Positions 1-9,681 of a stretch of DNA of 42,697 nt are shown piece by piece. Location: NCBI GenBank assembly GCA_902602795.1, contig CACKSF010000007.1, positions 1 to 42,697 of the forward strand, given 5' to 3'. The notes under the pieces were generated by a model, which saw nothing but the letters and a program-made list of their open reading frames with translations, had not been told where the DNA came from and did no database searches. The translations under genes and the position numbers were made by a program. Source of the DNA: an uncultured Fidelibacterota bacterium. Its GTDB lineage: Bacteria; Fidelibacterota; Marinisomatia; Marinisomatales; UBA1611. Numbering within the stretch: position 1 is the stretch's first letter; each line of letters begins with the position of its first letter.

Positions 1-656
1 AATTAGCTTATCAAACTGAATGTTTAGAATTTAAAGAGCCAGGTGGGATGATGGATCAATATATTACTTCTTGTGGAGGAATGTTGCTAATAAAATCAGA
101 GCCAAAAGTATCGGTTGAAAAAATAGATTCCGAATTAGGTAATTTTGTATTAGGCGACTCAGGGGAGCTGAAAAACACCTTAGATATTCTAAATCGATGT
201 AAAACATTAAGAATGAAAATCTTTAAAAAAATAAGATCTGTTACATCGCAGTTTGATTTACATACATGTAAAGACGATATGGATGTATCGTTCCTTAATA
301 GAGTAGAAAAAAACTTGTTCTTTGCTACTATAAAAAATAGAAATTTATTAGAAAAGAGTTTCAAAGAATTAAGCAAAAGAGATGTTGACCCTGCATATTT
401 CGGTCATTTATTAAATGAACAGCATAAGATTTTAAGAGATGATTTGAATGTGAGTACAAGAAAGATTGAATCTATGCTCTCCGCTTCAAAGCTAGCAGGT
501 GCTTTTGGTGGCAAAATTAATGGATCAGGTGGAGGGGGATGCATGTTCGCTTATGCTCCAGAAAACCCTAAGAAAGTTGCTAGTGCAATAGAATCTGTTG
601 GTGGAAGAGCCTATATTATAGGCAAGGATGAAGGAACAAAAATTTTACTTAAGTGA
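1..656 (+). CDS. GHMP-family sugar kinase, C-terminal part (5' end outside window)
   Basis: The reading frame is open from the first bases (first full codon at position 3) to a TGA at 654-656, so this is the C-terminal ~217 residues of a longer protein. It begins inside the conserved GHMP kinase segment P-G-G-M-M-D-Q-Y, which in galactokinase-like enzymes carries the catalytic Asp. It ends with the glycine-rich GHMP C-terminal motif (KINGSGGGGCMF). The family phosphorylates sugars or mevalonate-type alcohols with ATP in the cytoplasm. The next gene, a nucleotidyltransferase that begins within the stop region, suggests a sugar 1-kinase feeding NDP-sugar synthesis. The exact substrate cannot be read from the sequence. 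Confidence 0.8.
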   Translation, partial: LAYQTECLEFKEPGGMMDQYITSCGGMLLIKSEPKVSVEKIDSELGNFVLGDSGELKNTLDILNRCKTLRMKIFKKIRSVTSQFDLHTCKDDMDVSFLNRVEKNLFFATIKNRNLLEKSFKELSKRDVDPAYFGHLLNEQHKILRDDLNVSTRKIESMLSASKLAGAFGGKINGSGGGGCMFAYAPENPKKVASAIESVGGRAYIIGKDEGTKILLK

Positions 657-667
657 AGGGAAAAAAA

Positions 668-1549
668 ATGAATGATATTACGCTTTTAGTTATGGCTGCT
701 GGGATGGGTTCAAGGTATGGAGGCCTAAAGCAATTAGATTCCGTAGGGCCAAACCAAGAAACTATTATTGATTACTCTGTTTATGATGCGATCAGAGCTG
801 GTTTTGAAAAGGTTGTTTTTGTAATAAGAAAAGAATTTCATAAAGAATTTAAGTCTTTAATTACTGATAAATATTTTGGCAAAATTAGAGTCGAATACGC
901 TTTTCAAGACCTTGAAAATCTTCCAGCAAATTTTACTTGTCCTGAAGAAAGGAAGAAACCCTGGGGAACAGGACACGCAATTCTTTCAGCTAAAGATATA
1001 ATTCAAGAACCATTTGTTGCAATAAATGGTGATGATTTTTATGGATTAGAGTCCTTCCAGGTTGTTGCAGATTATTATCAAAATGGTGGGAGTGAACTTT
1101 CTATGGTTGCATTTCAATTAGACAATACTCTTTCTGATTTTGGAAGTGTTACCCGTGGCCTCTGTACTTTAAAAGAAAATAAATTAAATACAATTATCGA
1201 AACTGGCGGATTAATTAAGTCAGAAGAGGGCCTGAGGTCGGATCGAAATATTCACTTAAATGGTAAAGAGCCTGTTTCTATGAATGTTTGGGGGTTTACT
1301 CCTGATATATTTGGTTATTTAGACTCTATGTTTTTTCAATTTTTAAAAGAAGAGGGCGATGCATTAAAAAGTGAATTTTTAATACCTTCCGTAGTAAATA
1401 ATCTCATACAAACTGATAAAAAATCAGTACATATTCTTCATAGTAGTGCGAAATGGTTTGGCGTCACTTATAAAGAAGACAAATCTTATGTCATGGAAGA
1501 GATAAAAAAACTAATTAAAGATGGGCTATATCCAAAAAATTTATTTTAG
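668..1549 (+). CDS. Sugar-phosphate nucleotidyltransferase
   Basis: The protein starts with the nucleotidyltransferase signature A-A-G-M-G-S-R-Y-G-G-L-K-Q and has a second nucleotide/metal region (INGDDFYG) near residue 120. This is the GT-A-like fold of NDP-sugar pyrophosphorylases, which join a sugar 1-phosphate to an NTP. I chose the ATG at 668, with an AGGG Shine-Dalgarno 8 bases upstream. A GTG at 653 overlapping the previous stop would add five residues. It lies directly after the GHMP kinase and before a glycosyltransferase, so kinase, activation and transfer are probably one operon. The sugar is unknown. Confidence 0.85.
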   Translation: MNDITLLVMAAGMGSRYGGLKQLDSVGPNQETIIDYSVYDAIRAGFEKVVFVIRKEFHKEFKSLITDKYFGKIRVEYAFQDLENLPANFTCPEERKKPWGTGHAILSAKDIIQEPFVAINGDDFYGLESFQVVADYYQNGGSELSMVAFQLDNTLSDFGSVTRGLCTLKENKLNTIIETGGLIKSEEGLRSDRNIHLNGKEPVSMNVWGFTPDIFGYLDSMFFQFLKEEGDALKSEFLIPSVVNNLIQTDKKSVHILHSSAKWFGVTYKEDKSYVMEEIKKLIKDGLYPKNLF

Positions 1550-1557
1550 AATTAGAA

Positions 1558-2385
1558 ATGAAGATTTCAGTTATTATTCCTACCTTTAACCGGAAAAAGA
1601 CTATTGGAAGGGCAATCCAATCTGTTAAGAATCAATCCTTATCACCATTCGAGATTCTAATTATCGACGATGGGTCTAAAGATGGTACAGAAGAATGGGT
1701 CAAGAAAAAATTCCAAAATATAAAGTATATTTATCAAAATAATCAGGGAGTAAGCTCCGCTAGAAATATTGGTATAGAAAATGCATACGGAGACTGGGTA
1801 GCATTTTTAGATTCGGATGATGAGTGGCTACCAAATAAGCTATATGAACAAGTAAAAGCAATTGGCTTAAACCCAGAAATGAAATTCTTCCATACGAATG
1901 AAATTTGGATAAGGAATGGAATTCGAGTGAATCAAATGAAAAAGCATAAAAAATATGGAGGATATATATTTGAAAAATGTTTAGATATATGTAGAGTATC
2001 TCCCTCATCAGTGTTAATTCAAAAAGAAGTATTTAATGATATTGGGATCTTTGACGAGTCATTAAGAGTGTGTGAGGATTATGATCTTTGGTTAAGGATC
2101 ACTTCAAAATATCCAGTTGTATTCTTAGACATACCATTGATCTATAAATATGGTGGTCATACTGATCAGCTTTCAAAAGTAAATGATGGAATAGAATCTT
2201 ATAGAATTCAATCATTGGAGAAAATTATTAAATCTGTTTCCCTTAGTAATGAACAGAAAGTTTTGGCAGTAAATGCTATGATAAATAAGATGAAGATTTT
2301 TTCAAAAGGTTTAGAAAAAAGAAAAAAAATTATTGAATTGAAAGAATTAAAAAAAAATATTCAATATTGGATTAATATGATATAG
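1558..2385 (+). CDS. Family 2 glycosyltransferase
   Basis: This is a typical GT2 (GT-A fold) enzyme of 275 residues. It has the N-terminal strand ISVIIPTFNR, the nucleotide-binding IIDDGSKDGT and the metal-binding DSDD near residue 84, followed by an E-D-Y-D-L-W-L motif near residue 178 that usually holds the catalytic base region. It would transfer an activated sugar to a glycan or lipid acceptor at the cytoplasmic face of the membrane. It follows the nucleotidyltransferase by 8 bases, so it is likely co-transcribed with the two sugar-activation genes. Acceptor and donor cannot be inferred. Confidence 0.88.
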   Translation: MKISVIIPTFNRKKTIGRAIQSVKNQSLSPFEILIIDDGSKDGTEEWVKKKFQNIKYIYQNNQGVSSARNIGIENAYGDWVAFLDSDDEWLPNKLYEQVKAIGLNPEMKFFHTNEIWIRNGIRVNQMKKHKKYGGYIFEKCLDICRVSPSSVLIQKEVFNDIGIFDESLRVCEDYDLWLRITSKYPVVFLDIPLIYKYGGHTDQLSKVNDGIESYRIQSLEKIIKSVSLSNEQKVLAVNAMINKMKIFSKGLEKRKKIIELKELKKNIQYWINMI

Positions 2386-2468
2386 TATCGTTAGATTTAT
2401 AATTATGTTGTAAATCTTAAAATCTATATTTTAGAACGCACCTAATTAATAATTATTCTTAAAATTTA

Positions 2469-5400
2469 ATGAAAAACTTATTTAAAATTTTCGGCTCATT
2501 ATGCTTATCAATTTCAATCTTGTTTTCTAAAGATTGGATAGATACTGGAACATCGAGCCCCTCTAAACCTGATTTGGAAATTAAAAATAGTTCGGAAGAC
2601 AACATTGAAATATCTTTTGAATTACGTGGATACTTCATAGAAGAAAAGGATGGAGGTAGTCAAATTACTTTTCCGGGTGGAGTCCCTATTTTGAAAAACG
2701 GTGCACCTGAACTTCCTAGAATGACGCAATCAGTTATCATACCTGACTTAGCAAAAATGGACATTTCTGTTTTAAGTTCAAAATATTATGAAGTCCCTAT
2801 AGAAAATATTCTTCCTTCGAAAGGTAATGTAACTAGGGATATTGATCCTAAAACTATCCCGTATTCGTACGGGAAAGTATATGATTTAGATGCGTGGTAT
2901 CCAGAAAATATTTCATTTTTGAGAGATCCATATATTTTACGATCTTTTAGAGGTCAAACAGTTGTGTTTCAGCCTTTTCAGTACAATCCAAAGAGAAAGG
3001 TTATGAGAGTTTACACAAACATTAAAGTAGGGATACGCAAAAATGGTGAAAGTCAAATTAACCCTCTAACTATTAGACCTCCTGGATTAAGATCAAGAGA
3101 ATTTGAGCAAATGTATCAAGACCATTTTATTAATTATCCAAATAATATAAGATATGATGTATTAACTGAACAAGGATCTATGCTAGTGATTAGTCATGGT
3201 GGATTTATCGATGAGATGCAGCCTTTTATTGATTGGAAGAATTATAAAGGGGTTCCAACAGAGATGGTTGATATTTTAGATATTGGTAGTGTTGACGATA
3301 TGGAACAATTTATTAGTGATAAATATTATGAGGACGGAATTGCGTATGTTTTGTTGGTAGGAGATATTGCTCAGATAGAAACTATTCGTCGTTCAGATGG
3401 TGCAGGGTCTAATAGTCCATCAGATAATTCTCTTTCATTTGTATCAGGCAATGATTCGTATCCTGATTTAATAATAGGCCGTTTTTCAGCAGAAACAAGT
3501 AGCCACGTAGAAACTATGGTGAATCGTACAATAACATATGAAATGAACCCAGACTTGTCTGGTGATTGGTATAAAAAAGGTTCTGGATTTGCATCAAATC
3601 AAGGCCCTGGAGATAACGGTGAATATGATAATGAGCATATGGACATCATTCGAGATTTACTATTAGACTATACATATTTAGAGATCGATCAAATTTACGA
3701 TCCTTCAGGTACTGTTGCTCAAGGGGAGGCAGCTCTAAATGAGGGTCGATCGATTTTAAATTATACAGGACATGGTTCCAATGGGTCTTTTGGTAATGGT
3801 TGTCCTATGAATAATACAGATGTTAATGGCTTAGAAAATGGTGGAAAGTGGCCTTTTATTTGGTCTGTTGCTTGTGTGAACGGAGAATTTCATATTGGTA
3901 CTTGTTTTGCTGAAACATGGCTTAGAGCTATTGGTTCAGATGGTAATCCCACTGGAGCTATAGCAACTTTAATGTCTACAGTAAATCAGGGTTGGAATCC
4001 TCCTATGGCTGGTCAAGATGAGATGAATGCGATACTAGCTGAGTCTTATTCAGGTAACATAAAACGTACCTTTGGAGGTCTTTCCTTTAATGGTATGAAT
4101 AAAATGAATGACGATTACGGATCACAAGGCTATAATGAAACATATTATTGGACTATTTTTGGCGATCCTTCTGTAGTAGTTCGGACGGACACACCTACTT
4201 TAATGGAAGTCGAACACAGCGATATAGTACTACTAGGCGCTACAGAAATATTAGTAGAAACCTCGGTAAATGGAGCACTTGTTTCTGTTTCCAGAAATGG
4301 AGAACTGCTATCTTCTGGATATACAGATGTCGAAGGAAGTATTACTCTATCATTTGATGAGGGTCTAGATGTTCCTGGAACGATTGAAATTGTAGTGACT
4401 GCTTACAATAAAATTCCATATGAGACATCTTTAAATATTATTGCTCCTGAAGGTGCATATATGCTTATGAATGGATTTAATATTTTAGATGGTAACAATA
4501 ATCACCTTGATTATGGTGAGTCGGCTAATCTTTACACTTTTTTTGAAAACGTTGGGCAAGATCCTTCTGGTGAGCTAGTATTTACTCTTTCTCATGATGG
4601 CACATTGGCTGATATAATAACAGATTCAGTTGTAATAGAAACAGTTTATCCAAACGAAGAGATAACTGTTGGTCCCTTTGAATTAATGGTAAGCTGGAAT
4701 GTTGATAATGGGATAGAAATTCCTTTTATCATTCAAGTTACGAATGAGAATGAATCGTGGGAGTATACCTCATCTTTAGATGTTTATTCTCCTGCATATC
4801 AAGTAGTTTCGACTGAATTTCTGAATGATCTAAATGGAACTCTTGATCCTGGTGAAACAGCTAATCTTGATATAGTATTAGACAATATTGGAAGTTCACC
4901 AGTTAATTACCCCATTTTTGAATCAACTAATAGTGATCCCTTTTTAACTATTGGTAGCATTGTAAGTAATAATGATTACTGGTGGGGGGTTGACGAGCAA
5001 GTTACGTTATCTTTAGAAATCACAGCATCTATGGATGCACCAATTGGACATAGCTCGGTATCTGGAATTGTTGTTGGTTCTTTAAATACACCTTATTCAT
5101 CTGTTATATCTTTGCCAATTACCCTAGGTCTTATGATTGAAGACTTCGAGACTGCAGATTTTTCCGCATTTGCATGGGATCATGGTGGAGATGCTGATTG
5201 GGTAATTAGCTCAGAATCACACTCGGGTGTTTTTTCAGCAAAATCTGGCGATATTAATAATAACCAGACCTCTGATTTAAGTATTGTAATGAATGTTTTA
5301 TATGATGGGAATTTAGAATTTGCTGCTAAGGCATCATCAGAAATGGGCGGGTCTGGAACTGTTTATGACTTTTTAGATTTTTATATTGATGGTGAACCAC

Positions 5401-5759
5401 AAGAACTAATAATTGGAGGGAATAGTGATTGGACTGAATATGTAGTACCACTGCCGCAAGGAGAACATATTCTTAGTTGGGTATATCAAAAGGATAACGC
5501 TACTAGTTCAGGACAAGACTGTGCATGGATTGATAGAATAGTTTTTCCACCGGGTGCTGTCGCTCCTCTAAACATTGATTTTGGTGATATAAACTCAGAT
5601 AACAATGTAAATGTATTGGATGTTATCGTTACTGTAAATTATCTTATTGGACACATCGATTTAAGCACTATCCAATTACAAAATGCAGATATGAATTTAG
5701 ATGGATTTATTAATATTTTAGACATCTTGATGATAGTTGACTCCGCTCTTGCTAATTAA
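2469..5759 (+). CDS. Secreted C25 (gingipain-type) cysteine protease with dockerin-like tail
   Basis: The 1096-residue protein has an N-terminal hydrophobic signal sequence and a propeptide-like region (~30-230). The peptidase C25 domain (~235-600) has the catalytic dyad visible as His435 (YTGHGSNG) and Cys469 (SVACVNGEF), 34 residues apart as in gingipains. Beta-rich Ig-like and lectin-like regions follow. Residues ~1039-1095 form two F-hand repeats (DINSDNNVNVLD and DMNLDGFINILD) resembling type I dockerin and Ca-binding loops. No type IX secretion C-terminal domain is seen. Such tails are common on secreted Marinimicrobia proteins, which suggests a different surface-anchoring signal. It stands alone, 83 bp after the GT2 gene. 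Confidence 0.88.
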   Translation: MKNLFKIFGSLCLSISILFSKDWIDTGTSSPSKPDLEIKNSSEDNIEISFELRGYFIEEKDGGSQITFPGGVPILKNGAPELPRMTQSVIIPDLAKMDISVLSSKYYEVPIENILPSKGNVTRDIDPKTIPYSYGKVYDLDAWYPENISFLRDPYILRSFRGQTVVFQPFQYNPKRKVMRVYTNIKVGIRKNGESQINPLTIRPPGLRSREFEQMYQDHFINYPNNIRYDVLTEQGSMLVISHGGFIDEMQPFIDWKNYKGVPTEMVDILDIGSVDDMEQFISDKYYEDGIAYVLLVGDIAQIETIRRSDGAGSNSPSDNSLSFVSGNDSYPDLIIGRFSAETSSHVETMVNRTITYEMNPDLSGDWYKKGSGFASNQGPGDNGEYDNEHMDIIRDLLLDYTYLEIDQIYDPSGTVAQGEAALNEGRSILNYTGHGSNGSFGNGCPMNNTDVNGLENGGKWPFIWSVACVNGEFHIGTCFAETWLRAIGSDGNPTGAIATLMSTVNQGWNPPMAGQDEMNAILAESYSGNIKRTFGGLSFNGMNKMNDDYGSQGYNETYYWTIFGDPSVVVRTDTPTLMEVEHSDIVLLGATEILVETSVNGALVSVSRNGELLSSGYTDVEGSITLSFDEGLDVPGTIEIVVTAYNKIPYETSLNIIAPEGAYMLMNGFNILDGNNNHLDYGESANLYTFFENVGQDPSGELVFTLSHDGTLADIITDSVVIETVYPNEEITVGPFELMVSWNVDNGIEIPFIIQVTNENESWEYTSSLDVYSPAYQVVSTEFLNDLNGTLDPGETANLDIVLDNIGSSPVNYPIFESTNSDPFLTIGSIVSNNDYWWGVDEQVTLSLEITASMDAPIGHSSVSGIVVGSLNTPYSSVISLPITLGLMIEDFETADFSAFAWDHGGDADWVISSESHSGVFSAKSGDINNNQTSDLSIVMNVLYDGNLEFAAKASSEMGGSGTVYDFLDFYIDGEPQELIIGGNSDWTEYVVPLPQGEHILSWVYQKDNATSSGQDCAWIDRIVFPPGAVAPLNIDFGDINSDNNVNVLDVIVTVNYLIGHIDLSTIQLQNADMNLDGFINILDILMIVDSALAN

Positions 5760-5801
5760 GAACTTACTGACTTAAGATTTTGCACTAAACCTATTTTCCT
5801 G

Positions 5802-6476
5802 GTGACGGAATCATTTACGTTCGCTTCTATATTTTTTCTTGGTTGTCTCCATGCACTAGAGCCAGGGCATGGGAAAACATTCTTACTGGCTTATACAGTC
5901 GGACAAAAATTAGATTTTAAAAAAATTCTTTTTCTTACAATAAGTTTACTTTTTAGCCATCTTATTATCTTAAGTATTTTCGCTATTCTTTTTAATATCT
6001 TTCTCGTTGGTATAGCGGAAAAGTTTGTGCATAACCTTTCACATTGGTTTGCACCACTTGTTATTGCTCTCTTTGGTGTGTACGTAATTGGTAGAGCAAT
6101 TTATAAGAGTAAACATCAGCACAATCAATATTGTGGACATGATCATGGAAAATTTACTAATTCAAAGATAAAAAACCCCCTTACTGTTGGCTTTTTAACA
6201 GGTTTAATGCCATGTGGTTCTTCTTTAGCAGTGGTTGTCTTGACTGGAATACATCCAAATATTTTATCCATAATGTATTTTATGGGCGTTTATGTTTTAG
6301 GAATTGCGATGATATTATTTTTGATTGTTACCACTTTTAGTTTTACAAAAAATTTGTTTCTTGCGAGAATTCAAGCAATTGAAAAAAAAATCAATTTAGA
6401 TCTGGTTAGCGGGTGTCTAATACTATTAGTGGGTCTTATATATTTGAGTTACAACTGGGGAAGTCATGTCCATTAA
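5802..6476 (+). CDS. NicO/RcnA-like nickel-cobalt transporter
   Basis: This 224-residue integral membrane protein has about six hydrophobic segments. The N-terminal helix carries H-A-L-E-P-G-H-G-K, the signature of the NicO family (RcnA-type efflux and Ni/Co uptake proteins). A cytoplasmic or periplasmic loop near residues 105-120 is rich in His (KHQHNQYCGHDHGK), consistent with metal binding. A second motif, G-L-M-P-C-G-S-S, lies near residue 140. The frame opens with GTG at 5802, and no ATG alternative keeps the signature. It overlaps the next gene by 11 bp, so the two are translationally coupled. Related TauE/HupE-like permeases are possible alternatives. Confidence 0.75.
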   Translation: MTESFTFASIFFLGCLHALEPGHGKTFLLAYTVGQKLDFKKILFLTISLLFSHLIILSIFAILFNIFLVGIAEKFVHNLSHWFAPLVIALFGVYVIGRAIYKSKHQHNQYCGHDHGKFTNSKIKNPLTVGFLTGLMPCGSSLAVVVLTGIHPNILSIMYFMGVYVLGIAMILFLIVTTFSFTKNLFLARIQAIEKKINLDLVSGCLILLVGLIYLSYNWGSHVH

Positions 6477-8901
6477 TTATCTGAAAGTTCCAAGGTCTTT
6501 TCTTATTAAATTTTTTTGTTATATGCTAATATTTATAGCATCAAACCATTGGTGTTTTGGTGAAAGTAGTAAGAGCTACTTAAAAAATACAAATCCAGAT
6601 TCTTTAAGGCTAAAAAGTATCAATGCTTACCGAACTACAGATAAAATAGAGATCAATGGTATTATGGGTTTAGATGAATGGACCGGCAGTCAGGTAACTT
6701 CTGAATTTTTTCAAATAGATCCCAAAGAGTTAGCTCCTCCTTCAGAAAAAACTACGGCGCGAGTAATGTATGACGATGAAAATCTATATGTCTTCCTGGA
6801 AGCTTTTGACTCTAAGCCAAAATTGATAAAAAAAACACTGGCAAGAAGAGATAGTTGGATGGATGGTTTTGGAAATAACTCTGACTGGATGGGAGTAACG
6901 ATAGATTCGAAGAATGATGATTATAACGGCTATTTCTGTGGTGTAAATGCGTCTGGAGCAATTATTGATGTTGCACTTGCAGGTTCTGACGAATATGATC
7001 GAACATGGGATGCTGTATGGGATGTTGGAGTTGCATTTAATGAAAATGGTTGGTCTGCTGAGTTTCAATTTCCGTTTTCAATGTTTCAATATGAGAATGA
7101 ATTAAACATGGTTTGGGGTATTTCATTTGAAAGAATGATTCATAGGTTACAAGAAACAGTAGATTGGCCTGGAAAAGAAAAATCTGTTCCGGTAATAATG
7201 CTTCCCCTTGGAGTATTGAAGGGTTTAAGTGATATCCCTAGTGCAAATCAGCTAGAGCTAGTACCTTATTTTTTGGCTGGGGGCAGTAATGGTTTAGATA
7301 CTGATTTGGGTATAGATGCTCGCTACGGATTAACTTCAAAAACAATTGTGAAGGTTACTTTTAATCCTGATTTTGGGCAAGTAGAGGCGGATCCATCCGT
7401 TTTAAACTTGACTGCTTTTGAGACATTTTATGAGGAGAAAAGGCCTTTTTTTTCTGAAGGATCCGACTTTTTTTCTCAACGTATAAATCTATTTAATTCC
7501 AGACGCATTGGAAAAAAGCCCAACTTTTATATCCCTGAGGAGGGCGAAGTAAATGGATTATCTAATTACACTACAATTTCAGGTGCTACAAAGATCATGG
7601 GGAGTACAGCATCCAATGTTAATTATGGGATTATTAGTGCAATTACTACTGAAGAGAGGGCAACAGTAGATGATTCACTTTCTGATCGAAAAATAATTGT
7701 TGAGCCCAGAACAAATTACTCCATTGGACGTTTTGAATTCCCAATATTTAATACAATATCAAAAATAGGATTGATGGGTACTAATGTAATTCGTGAGAAC
7801 GCTGTAGGTGCAAACGTAATCGGGGGTGACTGGAATTTAAAATTTCTTAATAATAGGTTATTTTCTAATGGTCAAATTATTAGATCTAATGTGGATAATA
7901 ATATTGGGAATGCATTTCGTTTTAATATCGGCTATTTAAATGCGGATTGGTGGAGTGCTCGAATTTGGTTTGGTACATATGATGATAAATTTGATATTAA
8001 TGATTTAGGCTTTATAAGGAGAAATAATATTACGTGGTCAGGTGCTCGTCTGGCACTAAGGAGGCAAGAGCCATGGGGGTATTTTGTAAACAATAATTTA
8101 GAGTTTAAATATACCCAAGATTGGAACGGAGATGGATTAGTTTTAGAAAGAGAAGTTGAAATAGAGCAAAGTAATTTGTTTTCTAATTATTGGCGTGTTG
8201 GATTTTTCGGAAAGTTATTTTTGCCTGGGTTTAATGATGAGGATGTTTTTAGAGATGATAATGCGTGGATATACAAAACAGAATTATGGGGATATGTTGG
8301 ACCGTCTTTTAGCACTGATCGTCGAAAAAAAATTATAATTGGTGCTGATATTGGTTCCGGTTACGGAGAAAAAAGAGGAAGAGGGTATCGGGTAAATTTG
8401 TGGATGAAAGCTAAACCGATTGAACCATTGATGATTGAAATAAATGCTATGCAGGATAGGAGTCCTAGTTATATGCAGTGGGTGGATGTAATTCAGAATT
8501 TAAATGATACTATTAGAGTTTATGCGAATTCAGTTCTCCTTACCAAAGATATAAATATGAGATTAGATTGGACATTCTCACCTAGACTTACGTTTCAATG
8601 CTACGTGCAACCTTTTTATGCGAATATGGATTACAAAGAATTTTTCCGTTTAGGTATGCCTAAAACAATGAATTTAGATCCGTATAATTATCTTGGAAGT
8701 GCTGAAAATGAAAATCCGGATTTTAGACTATTCAATACAATTGGTACGTTTGTGCTAAGATGGGAATATTTTCCTGGAAGCACGATATATTTTGTTTATA
8801 ATCTTAACCAAAGAAGTGATTATAATATTTTAGATAAAATATGGAATTTAGAAAAAGAAAATGCTGTCTACTTTAAAATAAATTACTGGTTAAAATATTA
8901 G
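6466..8901 (+). CDS. CBM9-like / DUF5916 outer-membrane-type protein
   Basis: This is an 811-residue exported protein with a hydrophobic N-terminus. Residues ~55-245 resemble the family 9 carbohydrate-binding-like domain that leads DUF5916 proteins (EINGIMGLDEW, then VMYDDENLYVFLEAFD). The remaining ~550 residues alternate short aromatic-rich beta strands, as in an outer-membrane beta barrel, and end in an aromatic residue cluster (YFKINYWLKY). DUF5916 proteins are common in Bacteroidetes and Marinimicrobia and are often labelled hydrolase without proof. The function is unknown. The coupling to the metal transporter may be incidental. Confidence 0.75.
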   Translation: MSINYLKVPRSFLIKFFCYMLIFIASNHWCFGESSKSYLKNTNPDSLRLKSINAYRTTDKIEINGIMGLDEWTGSQVTSEFFQIDPKELAPPSEKTTARVMYDDENLYVFLEAFDSKPKLIKKTLARRDSWMDGFGNNSDWMGVTIDSKNDDYNGYFCGVNASGAIIDVALAGSDEYDRTWDAVWDVGVAFNENGWSAEFQFPFSMFQYENELNMVWGISFERMIHRLQETVDWPGKEKSVPVIMLPLGVLKGLSDIPSANQLELVPYFLAGGSNGLDTDLGIDARYGLTSKTIVKVTFNPDFGQVEADPSVLNLTAFETFYEEKRPFFSEGSDFFSQRINLFNSRRIGKKPNFYIPEEGEVNGLSNYTTISGATKIMGSTASNVNYGIISAITTEERATVDDSLSDRKIIVEPRTNYSIGRFEFPIFNTISKIGLMGTNVIRENAVGANVIGGDWNLKFLNNRLFSNGQIIRSNVDNNIGNAFRFNIGYLNADWWSARIWFGTYDDKFDINDLGFIRRNNITWSGARLALRRQEPWGYFVNNNLEFKYTQDWNGDGLVLEREVEIEQSNLFSNYWRVGFFGKLFLPGFNDEDVFRDDNAWIYKTELWGYVGPSFSTDRRKKIIIGADIGSGYGEKRGRGYRVNLWMKAKPIEPLMIEINAMQDRSPSYMQWVDVIQNLNDTIRVYANSVLLTKDINMRLDWTFSPRLTFQCYVQPFYANMDYKEFFRLGMPKTMNLDPYNYLGSAENENPDFRLFNTIGTFVLRWEYFPGSTIYFVYNLNQRSDYNILDKIWNLEKENAVYFKINYWLKY

Positions 8902-8935
8902 TAATATTTTGATATTTTATTTTGTTTGAAATACG

Positions 8936-9640
8936 ATGTTAAGTGATATTTTAAATATTATTGTTTCACTACCTAGCCAACACGTCATTTTTGGTATAAT
9001 CAGTACTGTTTTGTGTATAGCTGTAGCATGGGTATATAAAAGTAGCTCTGAAAAAACAAAAAAAGTTATTCTTGAAACGATTGGATACCTAGTTGTATTC
9101 AATGAATTAGCATTTCAAGTAAGCATGTTTTATTATGGATCTTGGTCTCATATAACATCTCTTCCTTTAGAGATGTGTTACATATCCGCTCTGTTGATTC
9201 CTTTTTATAATAAGAATAAGCAGTCTAGAATTTTGCAAAATTGGTTCTTTTTTGCAGGATTTGGAGGGTCTCTTTTTGCATTTGTCAATACTAATTTATC
9301 ACAGATGGACCAGATTTATATATCTATTCATTACTTTTTTGCACATGGCCTTGTAATTTTTGTAATGCTTAGTATCGTAATAGATGGTTATAGACCTACT
9401 TGGTATGATTATTTTGATGCGATAAAGTGGACAACATATTTAGTATTAATAATCATTTCAATAAACTATATAATAGGTAGTAATTATATGTTTACATTCG
9501 ATAAACCTGCAGGAGTGAATTTCACTTTACTTATGCCAGACTGGCCATATTATTTTATCATAATGCTATGTATTGGCCTAAGCTTTTATACATTTATGAT
9601 TCTTTTGTTTAGTCTCCCTTTTTTAAAAAAACGCTCATAA
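8936..9640 (+). CDS. TIGR02206/YwaF-type integral membrane protein
   Basis: This 234-residue protein has seven likely membrane helices. The conserved segment S-L-P-L-E-M-C-Y near residue 78 and D-W-P-Y-Y near residue 200 match the TIGR02206 (YwaF-like) family of unknown function. Its last codons (cgc tca taa) lie inside the tandem operator-like repeat that precedes the next gene, so the end of this gene doubles as regulatory DNA. It may therefore not belong to the stress island, although it reads in the same direction and is only 41 bp upstream of it. Confidence 0.75.
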   Translation: MLSDILNIIVSLPSQHVIFGIISTVLCIAVAWVYKSSSEKTKKVILETIGYLVVFNELAFQVSMFYYGSWSHITSLPLEMCYISALLIPFYNKNKQSRILQNWFFFAGFGGSLFAFVNTNLSQMDQIYISIHYFFAHGLVIFVMLSIVIDGYRPTWYDYFDAIKWTTYLVLIIISINYIIGSNYMFTFDKPAGVNFTLLMPDWPYYFIIMLCIGLSFYTFMILLFSLPFLKKRS

Positions 9641-9647
9641 CGCTCAA
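9630..9647 (+). promoter_or_regulatory. Putative operator: two tandem CGCTCA repeats (site 1)
   Basis: The sequence is AACGCTCATAACGCTCAA, two copies of CGCTCA with a 9-bp period. They start at 9632 and 9641, about 40 bp before the DUF2878 gene. It overlaps the stop codon of the upstream membrane-protein gene and is followed by an AT-rich stretch (TATATTTTTAA) that may contain the promoter. The same element precedes three other transcription units of the island, including the LitR-like regulator gene. The role as operator is an inference from position and recurrence. Confidence 0.6.
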
Positions 9648-9681
9648 TTATATATTTTTAAAACGCCATTCTTTAAGTAAA

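Noticed and set aside
2393-2417. Inverted repeat AGATTTA ... TAAATCT after the GT2 gene as a terminator
   Set aside because: The 7-bp stem is all A/T apart from one G-C pair, the loop is 11 bases and no T-run follows, so it is too weak to call a terminator.
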